Assembly: GCA_034670265.1 (NCBI GenBank)
Contig: JAXMNU010000003.1
Location: 310,001-374,000, forward strand
DNA length: 64,000 nucleotides
Source: Halomarinibacterium sp034670265
Lineage (GTDB): Bacteria > Bacteroidota > Bacteroidia > Flavobacteriales > Flavobacteriaceae
Direction of reading: 5' to 3'
A program made the position numbers and the translations under genes. Of the stretch, positions 35,388 to 43,898 are shown piece after piece. The notes under the pieces were generated by a model that was not told the DNA's origin, ran no database searches, and saw only the letters and a program-made list of their open reading frames with translations. How positions within the stretch are numbered: position 1 is the first letter of the stretch; the number at the start of each line of letters is the position of its first letter.

Positions 35388-35417
35388 AAAAAAGCTGCTT
35401 GAAAAAGCAGCTTTTTT
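35387..35417. terminator. Bidirectional terminator between hflX and the DUF3078 gene
   Basis: Perfect stem AAAAAAGCTGCTT / AAGCAGCTTTTTT with a GAAA loop, U-rich on both strands, placed between two convergent genes immediately after the hflX stop codon and 19 bases past the stop of the other. Confidence 0.92.
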
Positions 35418-35435
35418 GTTTCAAAAAGAGTTTTA

Positions 35436-36359
35436 CTAGAAACCGTAGGTTACTCCAATTCCTAGTGCTTCACGAATTTGGAATGCTTGTACTGCATTAT
35501 CGTCATAAATCGCTTGGAAAGCAACGTTAGCAGTTATCCATTTGTTAATAGACATTACAATGTTAGCAGTGTAATCAATATCTACATTTTGAGGATCTTC
35601 CAGATAGTTACTGTAAAGGTTTAAAATATTTTCGAAAGAAATATTATCCATTAGCTTAAACTTTGCATACGCATTAAGCGAAGCTCCAAACTCAAAACGC
35701 ATCGATTCGTTGGCTTCAACACCAAAGTATCCACCTGCTTCGTTAAACGCATCAATAATTGCTTGGTCGTTTCCAACATTGGTAAAGTCGCCATTTACAA
35801 AGATAAGTTTTGCGGTTGCTGGAGAAATATTCACAAATAAATTGTCATTTTTCTTCCAAAGCATACCTGGCCCTGTTTGTAAATAGGCTGGCGAAAAGGC
35901 TTTTGTAGTTTCGGTACGTATTTCTTCACCGTTGGTATCTTCGCTATAAGCATAGCCAGATGTCATTTGGGTTTTAAAATTTAAGAAATAAGAGTAATAC
36001 CAGTTACTCTCAGCAATTTGTTTTCCTAGAATAGAATTAAGTTCGAAACGGTCACTCGTTTTACGAGTAAACTCTTGGTCTTTGGTTTTACTTATTCCGT
36101 AATCTACCAACAAACGATTATCCCAGCTCCAGTCACCACTACGGTAATTTGCTGTATAGGAAAGATTAAGGTTAGCGGCATAGTTTGATGTTCCTCCACC
36201 TGTCCATTCTGCGTTAAAAGCAGATTGACTAAAAAGCAATGAGACATTACCTTCTTTGTTCCATCCATCTTTTGGGCCTTCGTCTGCTGCCGCATCATCT
36301 TGAGCAAAAGAAAACTGAATAGAACTTATTAATAGTGCTAATAGTGCAAATTTTTTCAT
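35436..36359 (-). CDS. DUF3078 envelope protein
   Basis: 307 residues from the ATG at 36359, chosen for its signal peptide (MKKFALLALLISSIQFSFAQ). The mature part is typical DUF3078: GWNKEGNVSLLFSQSAFNAEWTGGG, NRLLVDYGISK, SDRFELNSILGKQ, LGIGVTYGF at the end, an aromatic-rich alternating pattern of an outer-membrane beta-barrel. Function unknown. It lies downstream of the suf operon, but a 113-base gap and a -7 box suggest its own promoter. Confidence 0.88.
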   Translation of the reverse strand: MKKFALLALLISSIQFSFAQDDAAADEGPKDGWNKEGNVSLLFSQSAFNAEWTGGGTSNYAANLNLSYTANYRSGDWSWDNRLLVDYGISKTKDQEFTRKTSDRFELNSILGKQIAESNWYYSYFLNFKTQMTSGYAYSEDTNGEEIRTETTKAFSPAYLQTGPGMLWKKNDNLFVNISPATAKLIFVNGDFTNVGNDQAIIDAFNEAGGYFGVEANESMRFEFGASLNAYAKFKLMDNISFENILNLYSNYLEDPQNVDIDYTANIVMSINKWITANVAFQAIYDDNAVQAFQIREALGIGVTYGF

Positions 36360-36383
36360 TGTATATTTTTTATAAATTTTCCG

Positions 36384-36391
36384 CAAAAATA
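36384..36391 (-). promoter_or_regulatory. Candidate -7 element for the DUF3078 gene
   Basis: Minus-strand TATTTTTG matches TAnnTTTG, 24 bases before the start codon. No matching -33 element was seen. Confidence 0.4.
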
Positions 36392-36472
36392 CTATTTCCA
36401 GCTATTTTTGAATAATTAAAAGGAAAAGAAAGAAGGGTTTTCGATGAAAACTGAATTTTCACCTAACAAATA

Positions 36473-36976
36473 CTACTTTTTGAATAAAGGAACCGAAGAA
36501 CAGGCTTCGCCGTACATAATACTTTTGGCAACGGGTTGAAGCTTTTGAGCTAATAAAACAAAAGCATTTTCTGGAATAGGCTTGTGCGCACACCCTTTAA
36601 TAATAACAGGTTTATCTTTAAATGAAGAAAGGTCCATGTTATCGATAATTTCTGAAAATAGAAGTGTTTCTAGATCATTTAATGTTCCTACAATTACTTT
36701 TTTTGCTGTTTTAGCTAATTGAAGTGAAACTAGCATATATGCCCAGCCTGGGATAATGGCTTCAGAGGAACAATAAAGGGCAACATAGGCATCTTTGTAT
36801 TCGGAAAGATTGAGGTTTTTTACGTGGCTTCGAAATTCTTTTTCACGGAGAATAACTCCTTCAAATAGCCATGGGGAAATATCAAGAGCGATTCTTTTTC
36901 CTTCGGGATAAAAATCTTCCAAATCAAAAGTGACTAAAACACTATTGGCAACTCTATTTACAATTTCTCCTTCCAT
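36473..36976 (-). CDS. DUF2480 family protein
   Basis: 167 residues, no signal peptide (MEGEIVNRVANSVLVTFDLE). The pattern ALDISPWLFEGVILREKEFR, YVALYCSSEAIIPGWAYML and VIIKGCAHKPIPENAFV fits DUF2480, which I recall as a Bacteroidota family accompanying suf genes. Conserved Cys in LYCSSEAIIP and KGCAHKPIP could bind metal or a cluster (inference). Its start overlaps the preceding SufT-like stop by one base, so it is the last gene of the suf unit. Confidence 0.85.
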   Translation of the reverse strand: MEGEIVNRVANSVLVTFDLEDFYPEGKRIALDISPWLFEGVILREKEFRSHVKNLNLSEYKDAYVALYCSSEAIIPGWAYMLVSLQLAKTAKKVIVGTLNDLETLLFSEIIDNMDLSSFKDKPVIIKGCAHKPIPENAFVLLAQKLQPVAKSIMYGEACSSVPLFKK

Positions 36977-37302
36977 TAAAGCATTCCCAATTCAAGTTTA
37001 GCCTCTTCGCTCATTAAATCTTGGCTCCATGGTGGATCGAAAGTAATTTCAACTTCGGCGTCTTTTACTAGCTTTATACTTTTTACTTTTTCTTCCACTT
37101 CTAGGGGTAAAGATTCGGCTACAGGGCAATTAGGCGTTGTAAGTGTCATTAATATTTTTACTTCGCTGTCTTCATTTACAAAAACATCGTAGATTAATCC
37201 AAGTTCGTAAATATCCACAGGGATTTCTGGGTCAAAAATGGTTTTAAGCACTTTTACTATTTTTTCGCCTAATTCGGTAGTATCAATTTCTGTTGTACTC
37301 AT
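36976..37302 (-). CDS. SufT-like / DUF59 (MIP18) Fe-S maturation factor
   Basis: 108 residues of the DUF59/MIP18 fold: LKTIFDPEIPVDIYELGLIYD, MTLTTPNCPVAESLPLEVEEKV (conserved Cys after TxP) and EITFDPPWSQDLMSEEAKLELG. Relatives (SufT, yeast Cia2) help deliver Fe-S clusters to target proteins under high demand. It is 2 bases after sufE and overlaps the DUF2480 gene by one base. I leave the symbol out because SufT is used for a larger protein in some bacteria. Confidence 0.92.
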   Translation of the reverse strand: MSTTEIDTTELGEKIVKVLKTIFDPEIPVDIYELGLIYDVFVNEDSEVKILMTLTTPNCPVAESLPLEVEEKVKSIKLVKDAEVEITFDPPWSQDLMSEEAKLELGML

Positions 37303-37304
37303 CG

Positions 37305-37730
37305 TTATTTTTTTTGCTGTGCCTGAAAGGCTACTGCGTATAATTTCATTTGTTTTATCATAGACACCAATCCGTTGGCACGTGTTGGGGAAAGATGTTC
37401 TTTTAATCCTATTTCATCAATAAAAGAAGTGTCTGCGTGGATAATTTCTTCAGGGGTTTGATTTGAAAAAACCCTAATCAGCACTGCAATAATTCCTTTG
37501 GTAATAATAGCATCGCTGTCTGCAGTAAATACCACTTTATCATGTACCATTTCTGCATGAAGCCACACTTTGCTTTGACATCCTTTTATGAGTTTTTCAT
37601 CAGTTTTTAAGGAAGGATCAATAAGCGGTAAAGATTTTCCGAGCCCGATGAGGTGTTCATATTTGTCCATCCAATCATCGAACAACGAAAACTCGTCAAT
37701 TAATTCTTCCTGTATGGTTGTTATAGTCAT
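37305..37730 (-). CDS. sufE: SufE-family cysteine desulfuration protein
   Basis: 141 residues. SufE accepts sulfane sulfur from SufS and passes it to the SufBCD scaffold. Family pattern: EFSLFDDWMDKYEHLIGLGKSLP, KGCQSKVWLHAEM (the Cys in GCQS is the sulfur-accepting residue, near 51), GLKEHLSPTRANGLVSMIKQMK. Directly abuts the META gene upstream and is 2 bases before the SufT-like gene. Confidence 0.95.
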   Translation of the reverse strand: MTITTIQEELIDEFSLFDDWMDKYEHLIGLGKSLPLIDPSLKTDEKLIKGCQSKVWLHAEMVHDKVVFTADSDAIITKGIIAVLIRVFSNQTPEEIIHADTSFIDEIGLKEHLSPTRANGLVSMIKQMKLYAVAFQAQQKK

Positions 37731-38162
37731 TTAGTCTTCAGTTACTTCTTTTATAGCCTTTAATAGAACTGTTCTGTCGGATTTTGAGTATAATGTTAAG
37801 ACCTTATTTTGAATCTCGTAAGACCCCGTATTGTTGAGTGCATTTAAAAAAGCATTTTCAACGTCCATGATGGGTTGATCGCAAGCCATTTCGGTAGATC
37901 CAATATCACTAAAGGAAAGGGCGTATAAATTTAATGCATAGCTCCCAAAAAAGGAATTACAACCTGTATTACCACGAATGGTTTTGTCTAAGGCAAAAAA
38001 GCTAATGTATGGGGCGTTTTCAGAAATAGCACTTCCACCAATTTCTGTTATGTTATATTTTCCAGATAGCTGCACATTCCCTGCTACATCGATTACTTTT
38101 TTTGTTTCATCACAACTCATGAATAAAAAAGAAGAAAAAAGAAGTATGATTATGTTTTTCAT
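37731..38162 (-). CDS. META-domain lipoprotein
   Basis: 143 residues. The signal peptide ends in a lipobox (FLFMSCDE, Cys near 17). The remainder is a single META/HslJ-like domain: LSGKYNITEIGG, GNTGCNSFFGSYAL, EMACDQPIMDVENAFLNAL, LTLYSKSDRTVLLKA. Such domains are found in heat-inducible and secreted proteins of uncertain role. Its place between sufS and sufE, without gaps to sufE, is odd for an envelope protein. Confidence 0.88.
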   Translation of the reverse strand: MKNIIILLFSSFLFMSCDETKKVIDVAGNVQLSGKYNITEIGGSAISENAPYISFFALDKTIRGNTGCNSFFGSYALNLYALSFSDIGSTEMACDQPIMDVENAFLNALNNTGSYEIQNKVLTLYSKSDRTVLLKAIKEVTED

Positions 38163-38218
38163 ATTTATTATAAATTCTAAGATACTATAAATCTATCTGC
38201 TATTCTTTTAAAAATCTG

Positions 38219-39436
38219 TTAACTAAGCATCATTTTTGCTTTTTTAACCGCTTCTACAAGCTTATCGACTTCTTCTTTTGTATTGTAAAATGAAAAGGAG
38301 GCACGAACCGTTCCAGGAATGTTGTAAAAATCCATAATGGGTTGTGCGCAATGGTGACCTGTTCTTACAGCAATTCCTAATTTATCGACAATGGTGCCCA
38401 CATCGTAGGGATGAATTCCTTCCAAATTAAATGAAATAACAGAGGTTTTCTTTTTTGCTGTTCCGTAGATTTTTAAGCCTTCAATTTTTAGTAATTCTGA
38501 AGTTGCGTAATTTAATAAGTCATCTTCATATTTTGCAATTTCTTCAAATCCAAGGTCATTCAAATAATCAATAGCCACTCCAAAGGCAATTCCACCCGCA
38601 ATATTAGGCGTTCCCGCTTCAAATTTATGTGGTAAACCTGCATAGGTAGTCTTTTCAAAAGAAACTTCTTTTATCATTTCACCACCGCCTTGATAGGGAG
38701 GGAGTTTTTCAAGCCATTCCTTTTTTCCGTATAACATACCCACACCTGTTGGGCCACACATTTTATGAGCAGATGTTACGTAAAAATCGACATCCAGTGC
38801 TTTTAAATTTGGTTTTAAGTGGGAACAGGCTTGAGCCCCGTCAACTAACACTGTAGCACCTACGTTGTGCGCTTTTTGAATAATTTCTTCGATGGGATTT
38901 ATCGTTCCCAAAGCGTTTGAAACATGATTAATAAAAACCAATTTGGAATTTTCTGAAAGTAATTCTTCAAAATCGCTTATGATTAATTCCCCAGTCTCGT
39001 TCATAGGAATGACCTTCAAAGTAGCTCCTGTTTTTTCGCATAGCATTTGCCATGGGACAATGTTGGAATGATGTTCCATTGCCGAAACGAGTACTTCGTC
39101 CCCTTTTCGAAGCAAAGAAGAAAACCCATTGGCTACCAAATTAATAGCGTGGGTAGTTCCTGAAGTGAAAATAATTTCTTCGGGATGGGCAATACTAAAG
39201 TGTTTCTGAATTTTTTTACGTGCTACTTCATAAGCATCTGTTGCTTCTTGCGACAGTGTATGCACGCCACGATGAATGTTTGCGTTGTAATTTGAATAAT
39301 AATCAACGATGCAATCGATTACGGCTTGGGGTTTTTGTGAAGTAGCCGCGTTGTCCAGATACACCAAAGGATGTCCATTTACTTTGCGTTTAAGTATGGG
39401 GAAATCTTCGCGTATTTTTTGAACATCGAAATTCAC
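38219..39436 (-). CDS. sufS: Cysteine desulfurase SufS
   Basis: 405 residues, PLP-dependent class V aminotransferase fold. It removes sulfur from cysteine and hands it to SufE. Landmarks: VYLDNAATSQKPQAVID near 25, FTSGTTHAINLVANG near 90, the PLP lysine in YVTSAHKMCGPTGVGMLYG near 225, and the catalytic-loop Cys in RTGHHCAQPIMDF near 362, the short loop of the SufS (type II) subgroup. Transcribed 20 bases behind sufD. Confidence 0.97.
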   Translation of the reverse strand: MNFDVQKIREDFPILKRKVNGHPLVYLDNAATSQKPQAVIDCIVDYYSNYNANIHRGVHTLSQEATDAYEVARKKIQKHFSIAHPEEIIFTSGTTHAINLVANGFSSLLRKGDEVLVSAMEHHSNIVPWQMLCEKTGATLKVIPMNETGELIISDFEELLSENSKLVFINHVSNALGTINPIEEIIQKAHNVGATVLVDGAQACSHLKPNLKALDVDFYVTSAHKMCGPTGVGMLYGKKEWLEKLPPYQGGGEMIKEVSFEKTTYAGLPHKFEAGTPNIAGGIAFGVAIDYLNDLGFEEIAKYEDDLLNYATSELLKIEGLKIYGTAKKKTSVISFNLEGIHPYDVGTIVDKLGIAVRTGHHCAQPIMDFYNIPGTVRASFSFYNTKEEVDKLVEAVKKAKMMLS

Positions 39437-39456
39437 AGTAATTCTAAAAGTGTTTT

Positions 39457-40770
39457 TTATAAGTTGAAGCCTAAACTCACCCCAATTTTATTGGCAATAA
39501 GCTTATTGATTCGCTTTTTTAATTCGGGAATCTTAACACTTTCCAAAACATTATTAGCAAAAGCATACATTAACAACGCACGCGCCTCTTTTTCGCCAAT
39601 ACCACGAGAACGAAGATAAAACATGGCTTCATCGTCTAACTGCCCAATGGTACATCCGTGAGAACACCGTACATCGTCCGCAAAAATCTCCAATTGAGGT
39701 TTTGAGTTGATTGTGGCTTTATCGCTTATAAGGATGTTATTGTTTTGCTGAAATGCATTAAGTTTTTGCGCGTCTTTTTCAACATATATTTTTCCATTGA
39801 AAACACCTGTTGCGTTGTCGTCAAAAATACCCTTGTAATCTTGATGACTTTCACAGTTGGGTGCGATATGATGTACCAATGTATTATGGTCCACATGCTG
39901 CTTTTGTTCAAGAATAGTAATTCCTTTTAAAATAGAATTACTGTTTTCTCCATGTTGGTAAAAGTTGAGGTTATTTCGGGTCAACTTTCCACCAAAAGAA
40001 AACGTATGGACACTACAAACACTGTCGCGTTCTTGCTTAATATAGGTATGATCTATTAACGAAGCGGATGGTAAGTCATTCTGAATTTTATAATAATCTA
40101 CAAAAGCTCTTTTTTCGGTGAAAATTTCGGTAACTGAATTAGTTAGCACCGCATTTTCTGAAAGACTTTGATGACGCTCAATAATTTGAATATGCGCATT
40201 CTCTCCCACAACAATTAAATTACGTGGCTGAAGTATTAATGCGGCTTCAGAACCTGTGTAAAAATTAATTATTTCGACAGGTTTTTGAACCTCTTTATGT
40301 TTTGGGATGTAGATGTACGCTCCTTCCTTGGCAAAAGCCGTATTTAAAGAAGTAAGGCTATCTTCTTTGGCAGCTTTGTTAAAGTAGGTTTCGATAACAG
40401 GCTTATATTTATCCTTACTCAACGCAGCAGATAACAAGCAAATGTCCATTCCATCGTGAGTAGTTGAGGACAAGAAGGAACTATAAACACCATCAACAAA
40501 AACAATTTTAAAGGTGTCTATTTCGTGTAAAAAATATTTTTTTACCTCTTTAAACTCAATAGATGTTTCCTTTTTAGGGAAAATACTATAGTCTTCTTTT
40601 AAAAGAGCATTAAGCGATGTGTATTTCCATGCTTCCTCTTTTTTTGAAGGAAAGCCATTACTTTCAAACGTTTTAATGGCCTTATTTCGAAGCTCATGAA
40701 TGGGAGAATCGTCTTCCAAATAATCTTCAAAAGCTAGGTAGGAGGAAAGTATTTTTTCTTTTAAACTCAT
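39457..40770 (-). CDS. sufD: Fe-S assembly protein SufD
   Basis: 437 residues, scaffold partner of SufB in the SufBC2D complex. N-terminal helical part (GFPSKKEEAWKYTSL near 42) and C-terminal right-handed beta-helix (QLEIFADDVRCSHGCTIGQLDDEAMFYL near 350-375, MYAFANNVLE). The conserved DVRCSHG...LRSRG block of the SufB/SufD family is present. Starts 3 bases after sufC. Confidence 0.96.
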   Translation of the reverse strand: MSLKEKILSSYLAFEDYLEDDSPIHELRNKAIKTFESNGFPSKKEEAWKYTSLNALLKEDYSIFPKKETSIEFKEVKKYFLHEIDTFKIVFVDGVYSSFLSSTTHDGMDICLLSAALSKDKYKPVIETYFNKAAKEDSLTSLNTAFAKEGAYIYIPKHKEVQKPVEIINFYTGSEAALILQPRNLIVVGENAHIQIIERHQSLSENAVLTNSVTEIFTEKRAFVDYYKIQNDLPSASLIDHTYIKQERDSVCSVHTFSFGGKLTRNNLNFYQHGENSNSILKGITILEQKQHVDHNTLVHHIAPNCESHQDYKGIFDDNATGVFNGKIYVEKDAQKLNAFQQNNNILISDKATINSKPQLEIFADDVRCSHGCTIGQLDDEAMFYLRSRGIGEKEARALLMYAFANNVLESVKIPELKKRINKLIANKIGVSLGFNL

Positions 40771-40773
40771 TTG

Positions 40774-41526
40774 TTATGCTTTCACTTCTTCTTTAATCCA
40801 GTCGTATCCTTTTTCTTCTAATTGATACGCCAATTCTTTGCTTCCAGATTTTACAATTTTTCCGTCCATTAATACGTGAACGTAATCTGGAACTATGTAA
40901 TCTAACAATCGCTGGTAGTGCGTAATGACTATGACAGCGTTGTCACTACTTCTTAATTTGTTTACACCGTTTGCAACGACTTTAAGCGCGTCGATATCCA
41001 GTCCAGAATCGGTTTCGTCGAGGATAGCCAATTTAGGTTCCATCATCGCAAGTTGAAATATCTCATTTCGCTTTTTTTCTCCACCAGAGAATCCTTCATT
41101 GAGAGAGCGCGATAAAAACTTTCGGTCTATCTCGAGTAAATCTGCTTTTGCTTTAATTTTCTTAAGCATTTCGGCAGCTGGCATATCTTCAAGACCCTTT
41201 GCTTTTCGAGTTTCGTTAATAGCTGTTTTAATAAAATTAGTTACAGAAACCCCTGGAATCTCCACAGGATACTGAAAAGAAAGAAATACTCCTTTATGAG
41301 CTCTTTCTTCTGGGTCTAGTTCTTTAATATCCTCTCCATCAAGTTCGATACCTCCTTTGGTTACTTCAAATTCATCTTTCCCTGCAATTACCGATGCTAG
41401 TGTACTTTTACCAGAACCATTAGGGCCCATAATGGCGTGTACTTCACCAGGATTTACAGTAAGGTTAATCCCTTTTAAGATATCTTTATCTTCAACACTT
41501 GCGTGTAAGTTTTTAATTTTCAGCAT
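40774..41526 (-). CDS. sufC: Fe-S assembly ATPase SufC
   Basis: 250 residues, ABC-type ATPase of the SufBC2D scaffold complex. Walker A GPNGSGKST near 35-43, signature FSGGEKKRNEI near 148, Walker B LAILDETDSGLDIDAL near 168, and the switch His in VIVITHYQRLLDY near 205. No membrane partner, as expected for SufC. Starts 2 bases after the lipoprotein gene. Confidence 0.97.
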   Translation of the reverse strand: MLKIKNLHASVEDKDILKGINLTVNPGEVHAIMGPNGSGKSTLASVIAGKDEFEVTKGGIELDGEDIKELDPEERAHKGVFLSFQYPVEIPGVSVTNFIKTAINETRKAKGLEDMPAAEMLKKIKAKADLLEIDRKFLSRSLNEGFSGGEKKRNEIFQLAMMEPKLAILDETDSGLDIDALKVVANGVNKLRSSDNAVIVITHYQRLLDYIVPDYVHVLMDGKIVKSGSKELAYQLEEKGYDWIKEEVKA

Positions 41527-41528
41527 AA

Positions 41529-41957
41529 TTAGCTTTTATTTTCTTCAATTTTCACATCTATTTCTGCAGGGGTTTCACTTACAGAAATAATTTCTTGTAT
41601 CGTAATAATTTGTTCCCAAACCTTTTCTCCTCGTACATAAGCAGGATTCACTTCAACAACTCCTTTAACAACAACGGGAACCATGTCGTATTCTTCCTTT
41701 TTTATAGGAGCAATTCTTTCTCCTAATTCTTTTGCCATATCATCCATAGTAACAGCATAGATAAAATGAGAACCTTTTAAAACTGCGCCATCTTTAGAAT
41801 AAAAATATTCCCCAGTGTATGATGGAGTTTTATTACTTAATAATTTGGTCGTGTTGTTGTCTTCTGATTCTGAAACTTCAGAATTTTTTTCAGAATTTTT
41901 GCAAGAAACAATGCTCAAAGAGAGCAAAACAGTCATTACAAATAGTACTTTTTTCAT
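41529..41957 (-). CDS. Small lipoprotein of unknown function inside the suf operon
   Basis: 142 residues. Signal peptide with lipobox SIVSC (Cys19), then an acidic Ser/Asn/Glu linker (20-40) and a compact domain with GEYFYSKDGAVLKGSHFIYA and VVVKGVVEVNPAYVRGEKVW, possibly an NlpE C-terminal OB-like fold (weak inference). I do not recognise it. It sits between sufB (13-base gap) and sufC (2-base gap), co-transcribed with cytosolic Fe-S genes although its product is exported. Confidence 0.75.
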   Translation of the reverse strand: MKKVLFVMTVLLSLSIVSCKNSEKNSEVSESEDNNTTKLLSNKTPSYTGEYFYSKDGAVLKGSHFIYAVTMDDMAKELGERIAPIKKEEYDMVPVVVKGVVEVNPAYVRGEKVWEQIITIQEIISVSETPAEIDVKIEENKS

Positions 41958-41970
41958 TTTATTAAATTTT

Positions 41971-43419
41971 TTATCCTACAGAACCTTCTAAACTAATTTC
42001 TAATAATTTTTGTGCTTCCACAGCAAACTCCATGGGCAGCTTATTTAAAACTTCTTTACTAAATCCATTTACAATAAGGGCAATGGCTTTTTCGGTGTCA
42101 ATCCCTCTTTGATTGCAATAAAATATTTGGTCCTCTCCAATTTTACTTGTGGTTGCTTCGTGTTCTACCTTAGCTGTCTTATTGTTTGCTTCTATGTATG
42201 GAAAGGTATGTGCACCGCAATTATTACCCATTAAAAGCGAATCACATTGAGAGAAATTACGGGCATTATCTGCTCGAGGACTTATCTTTACTAAACCGCG
42301 ATAACTATTTTGAGATTTTCCAGCAGAAATTCCTTTTGAAATAATTGTGCTTCGGGTGTTCTTCCCTAAGTGAATCATCTTTGTACCTGTGTCAGCTTGC
42401 TGATAATTATTAGTCACCGCAATAGAATAAAACTCACCAATAGAGTTGTCTCCTTTTAACACACAACTTGGGTATTTCCAAGTTACAGCGCTTCCAGTCT
42501 CAACCTGTGTCCAAGATATTTTTGCATTCTTTTCACAAATACCTCTTTTTGTTACAAAATTGAAGACGCCACCTTTTCCATCTTTTCCTCCTGGATACCA
42601 GTTTTGTACGGTAGAATATTTTATTTCGGCATCGTCTAATGCAATAAGTTCAACGACCGCAGCGTGTAATTGGTTTTCATCACGACTAGGCGCAGTACAA
42701 CCTTCTAAATAACTTACATAACTACCTTCATCTGCAATAACAAGAGTACGCTCAAACTGACCTGTGCCTGCTTGATTAATTCTAAAATAGGTGGAAAGTT
42801 CCATTGGGCAACGAACACCCTTTGGAATATAACAGAATGAACCATCACTAAATACGGCACTATTTAAAGCAGCGTAAAAATTGTCTTTTTGCGGCACTAC
42901 TGTTCCTATATATTTTTTTACTAATTCTGGATGTTTTTGAATGGCTTCAGAAATGGAGCAAAAAATGATTCCTTTTTCAGACAATGTTTTCTTAAATGTA
43001 GTAGCAACAGAAACCGAATCCATGACTATATCTACGGCAACACCAGTAAGCTTTTTTTGCTCATCTAAAGAAATGCCTAATTTGTTAAATGTTTCCAGTA
43101 ATTCTGGATCTACTTCATCAAGGCTTTCGTATTTTTTCTTTTTTCCAGGAGCAGAATAATATGAAATATTTTGAAAGTTTGGTTTTTTATACGTTACATT
43201 AGCCCATTCAGGCTCTTCCATTTGCTGCCAGGCTCTAAAGGATTCTAAGCGCCAGTCGGTCATCCATTCGGGCTCTTCTTTTTTAAGCGAAATAGCACGA
43301 ACAATATCTTCATTTAAACCAACAGGAAACGTATCCGATTCTATATCGGTATAAAAGCCGTACCCATATTCTTTAGTTTCAAGCTCTTTTTTTAAATCGT
43401 CTTCAGTGAATTTTCCCAT
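41971..43419 (-). CDS. sufB: Fe-S assembly protein SufB
   Basis: 482 residues from the ATG at 43419 (MGKFTEDDLKKELETKEYGY matches SufB starts; an in-frame extension overlapping sufA is spurious). SufB is the cluster-building subunit of SufBC2D. Landmarks: SDGSFCYIPKGVRCPMELST near 235, YLEGCTAPSRDENQLHAAVVE near 270, CGAHTFPYIEANNKTAKVEHEA near 400 and the His/Cys region KIGEDQIFYCNQRGID. Second gene of the operon. Confidence 0.97.
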   Translation of the reverse strand: MGKFTEDDLKKELETKEYGYGFYTDIESDTFPVGLNEDIVRAISLKKEEPEWMTDWRLESFRAWQQMEEPEWANVTYKKPNFQNISYYSAPGKKKKYESLDEVDPELLETFNKLGISLDEQKKLTGVAVDIVMDSVSVATTFKKTLSEKGIIFCSISEAIQKHPELVKKYIGTVVPQKDNFYAALNSAVFSDGSFCYIPKGVRCPMELSTYFRINQAGTGQFERTLVIADEGSYVSYLEGCTAPSRDENQLHAAVVELIALDDAEIKYSTVQNWYPGGKDGKGGVFNFVTKRGICEKNAKISWTQVETGSAVTWKYPSCVLKGDNSIGEFYSIAVTNNYQQADTGTKMIHLGKNTRSTIISKGISAGKSQNSYRGLVKISPRADNARNFSQCDSLLMGNNCGAHTFPYIEANNKTAKVEHEATTSKIGEDQIFYCNQRGIDTEKAIALIVNGFSKEVLNKLPMEFAVEAQKLLEISLEGSVG

Positions 43420-43438
43420 GTTCTTTTTCAATACATTA

Positions 43439-43768
43439 TTAAAGTGAAAAGCTTTCTCCGCAACCACATGTTCTATTGGCATTAGGATTGTTAAAGACAA
43501 ATCCTTTACCATTAAGCCCTCCGCTATACTCGAGAGTTGTACCAACTAAGTACAAAAAGCTTTTTTTGCTTACCACAATTTTAATGAGGTTGTCTTCAAA
43601 TAGTTTATCCTCTGGTGATTGGTCCTTATCGAAGGTTAATTCGTAAGACAATCCAGAACAGCCACCACTTTTAACACCTACGCGCACATAGTCCTTTTCA
43701 GGACTATACCCTTCTTCACTCATTAACTGAGCAATTTTGGTTTTTGCAGTATCACTTACCTTAATCAT
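43439..43768 (-). CDS. sufA: A-type Fe-S carrier (HesB/IscA/SufA family)
   Basis: 109 residues that carry Fe-S clusters or iron to target proteins. The three cluster cysteines are in VKSGGCSGLSYELTF (near 36) and RTCGCGESFSL (C-terminal pair). First gene of the suf operon, 19 bases ahead of sufB, with a -7 promoter box 33 bases before its ATG. The symbol is by position; sequence alone does not split SufA, IscA and ErpA. Confidence 0.92.
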   Translation of the reverse strand: MIKVSDTAKTKIAQLMSEEGYSPEKDYVRVGVKSGGCSGLSYELTFDKDQSPEDKLFEDNLIKIVVSKKSFLYLVGTTLEYSGGLNGKGFVFNNPNANRTCGCGESFSL

Positions 43769-43800
43769 TTTTTATATAGACTTATTCTAAATTAAGTATG

Positions 43801-43808
43801 CAAATATA
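43801..43808 (-). promoter_or_regulatory. Candidate -7 element of the suf operon promoter
   Basis: Minus-strand TATATTTG, a full TAnnTTTG match followed by C, 33 bases before the sufA start. No TTTG lies at the usual upstream distance, so an activator may be needed or the promoter is weak at -33. No IscR-like or Fur-like palindrome was recognised. Confidence 0.5.
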
Positions 43809-43898
43809 CTGTAATTGGTTTGTTTTACCATAGGGGAGCTATATATATAACATTATAATACTATAGATTTAGCTAATAATTAACAAATGGAAATATTG

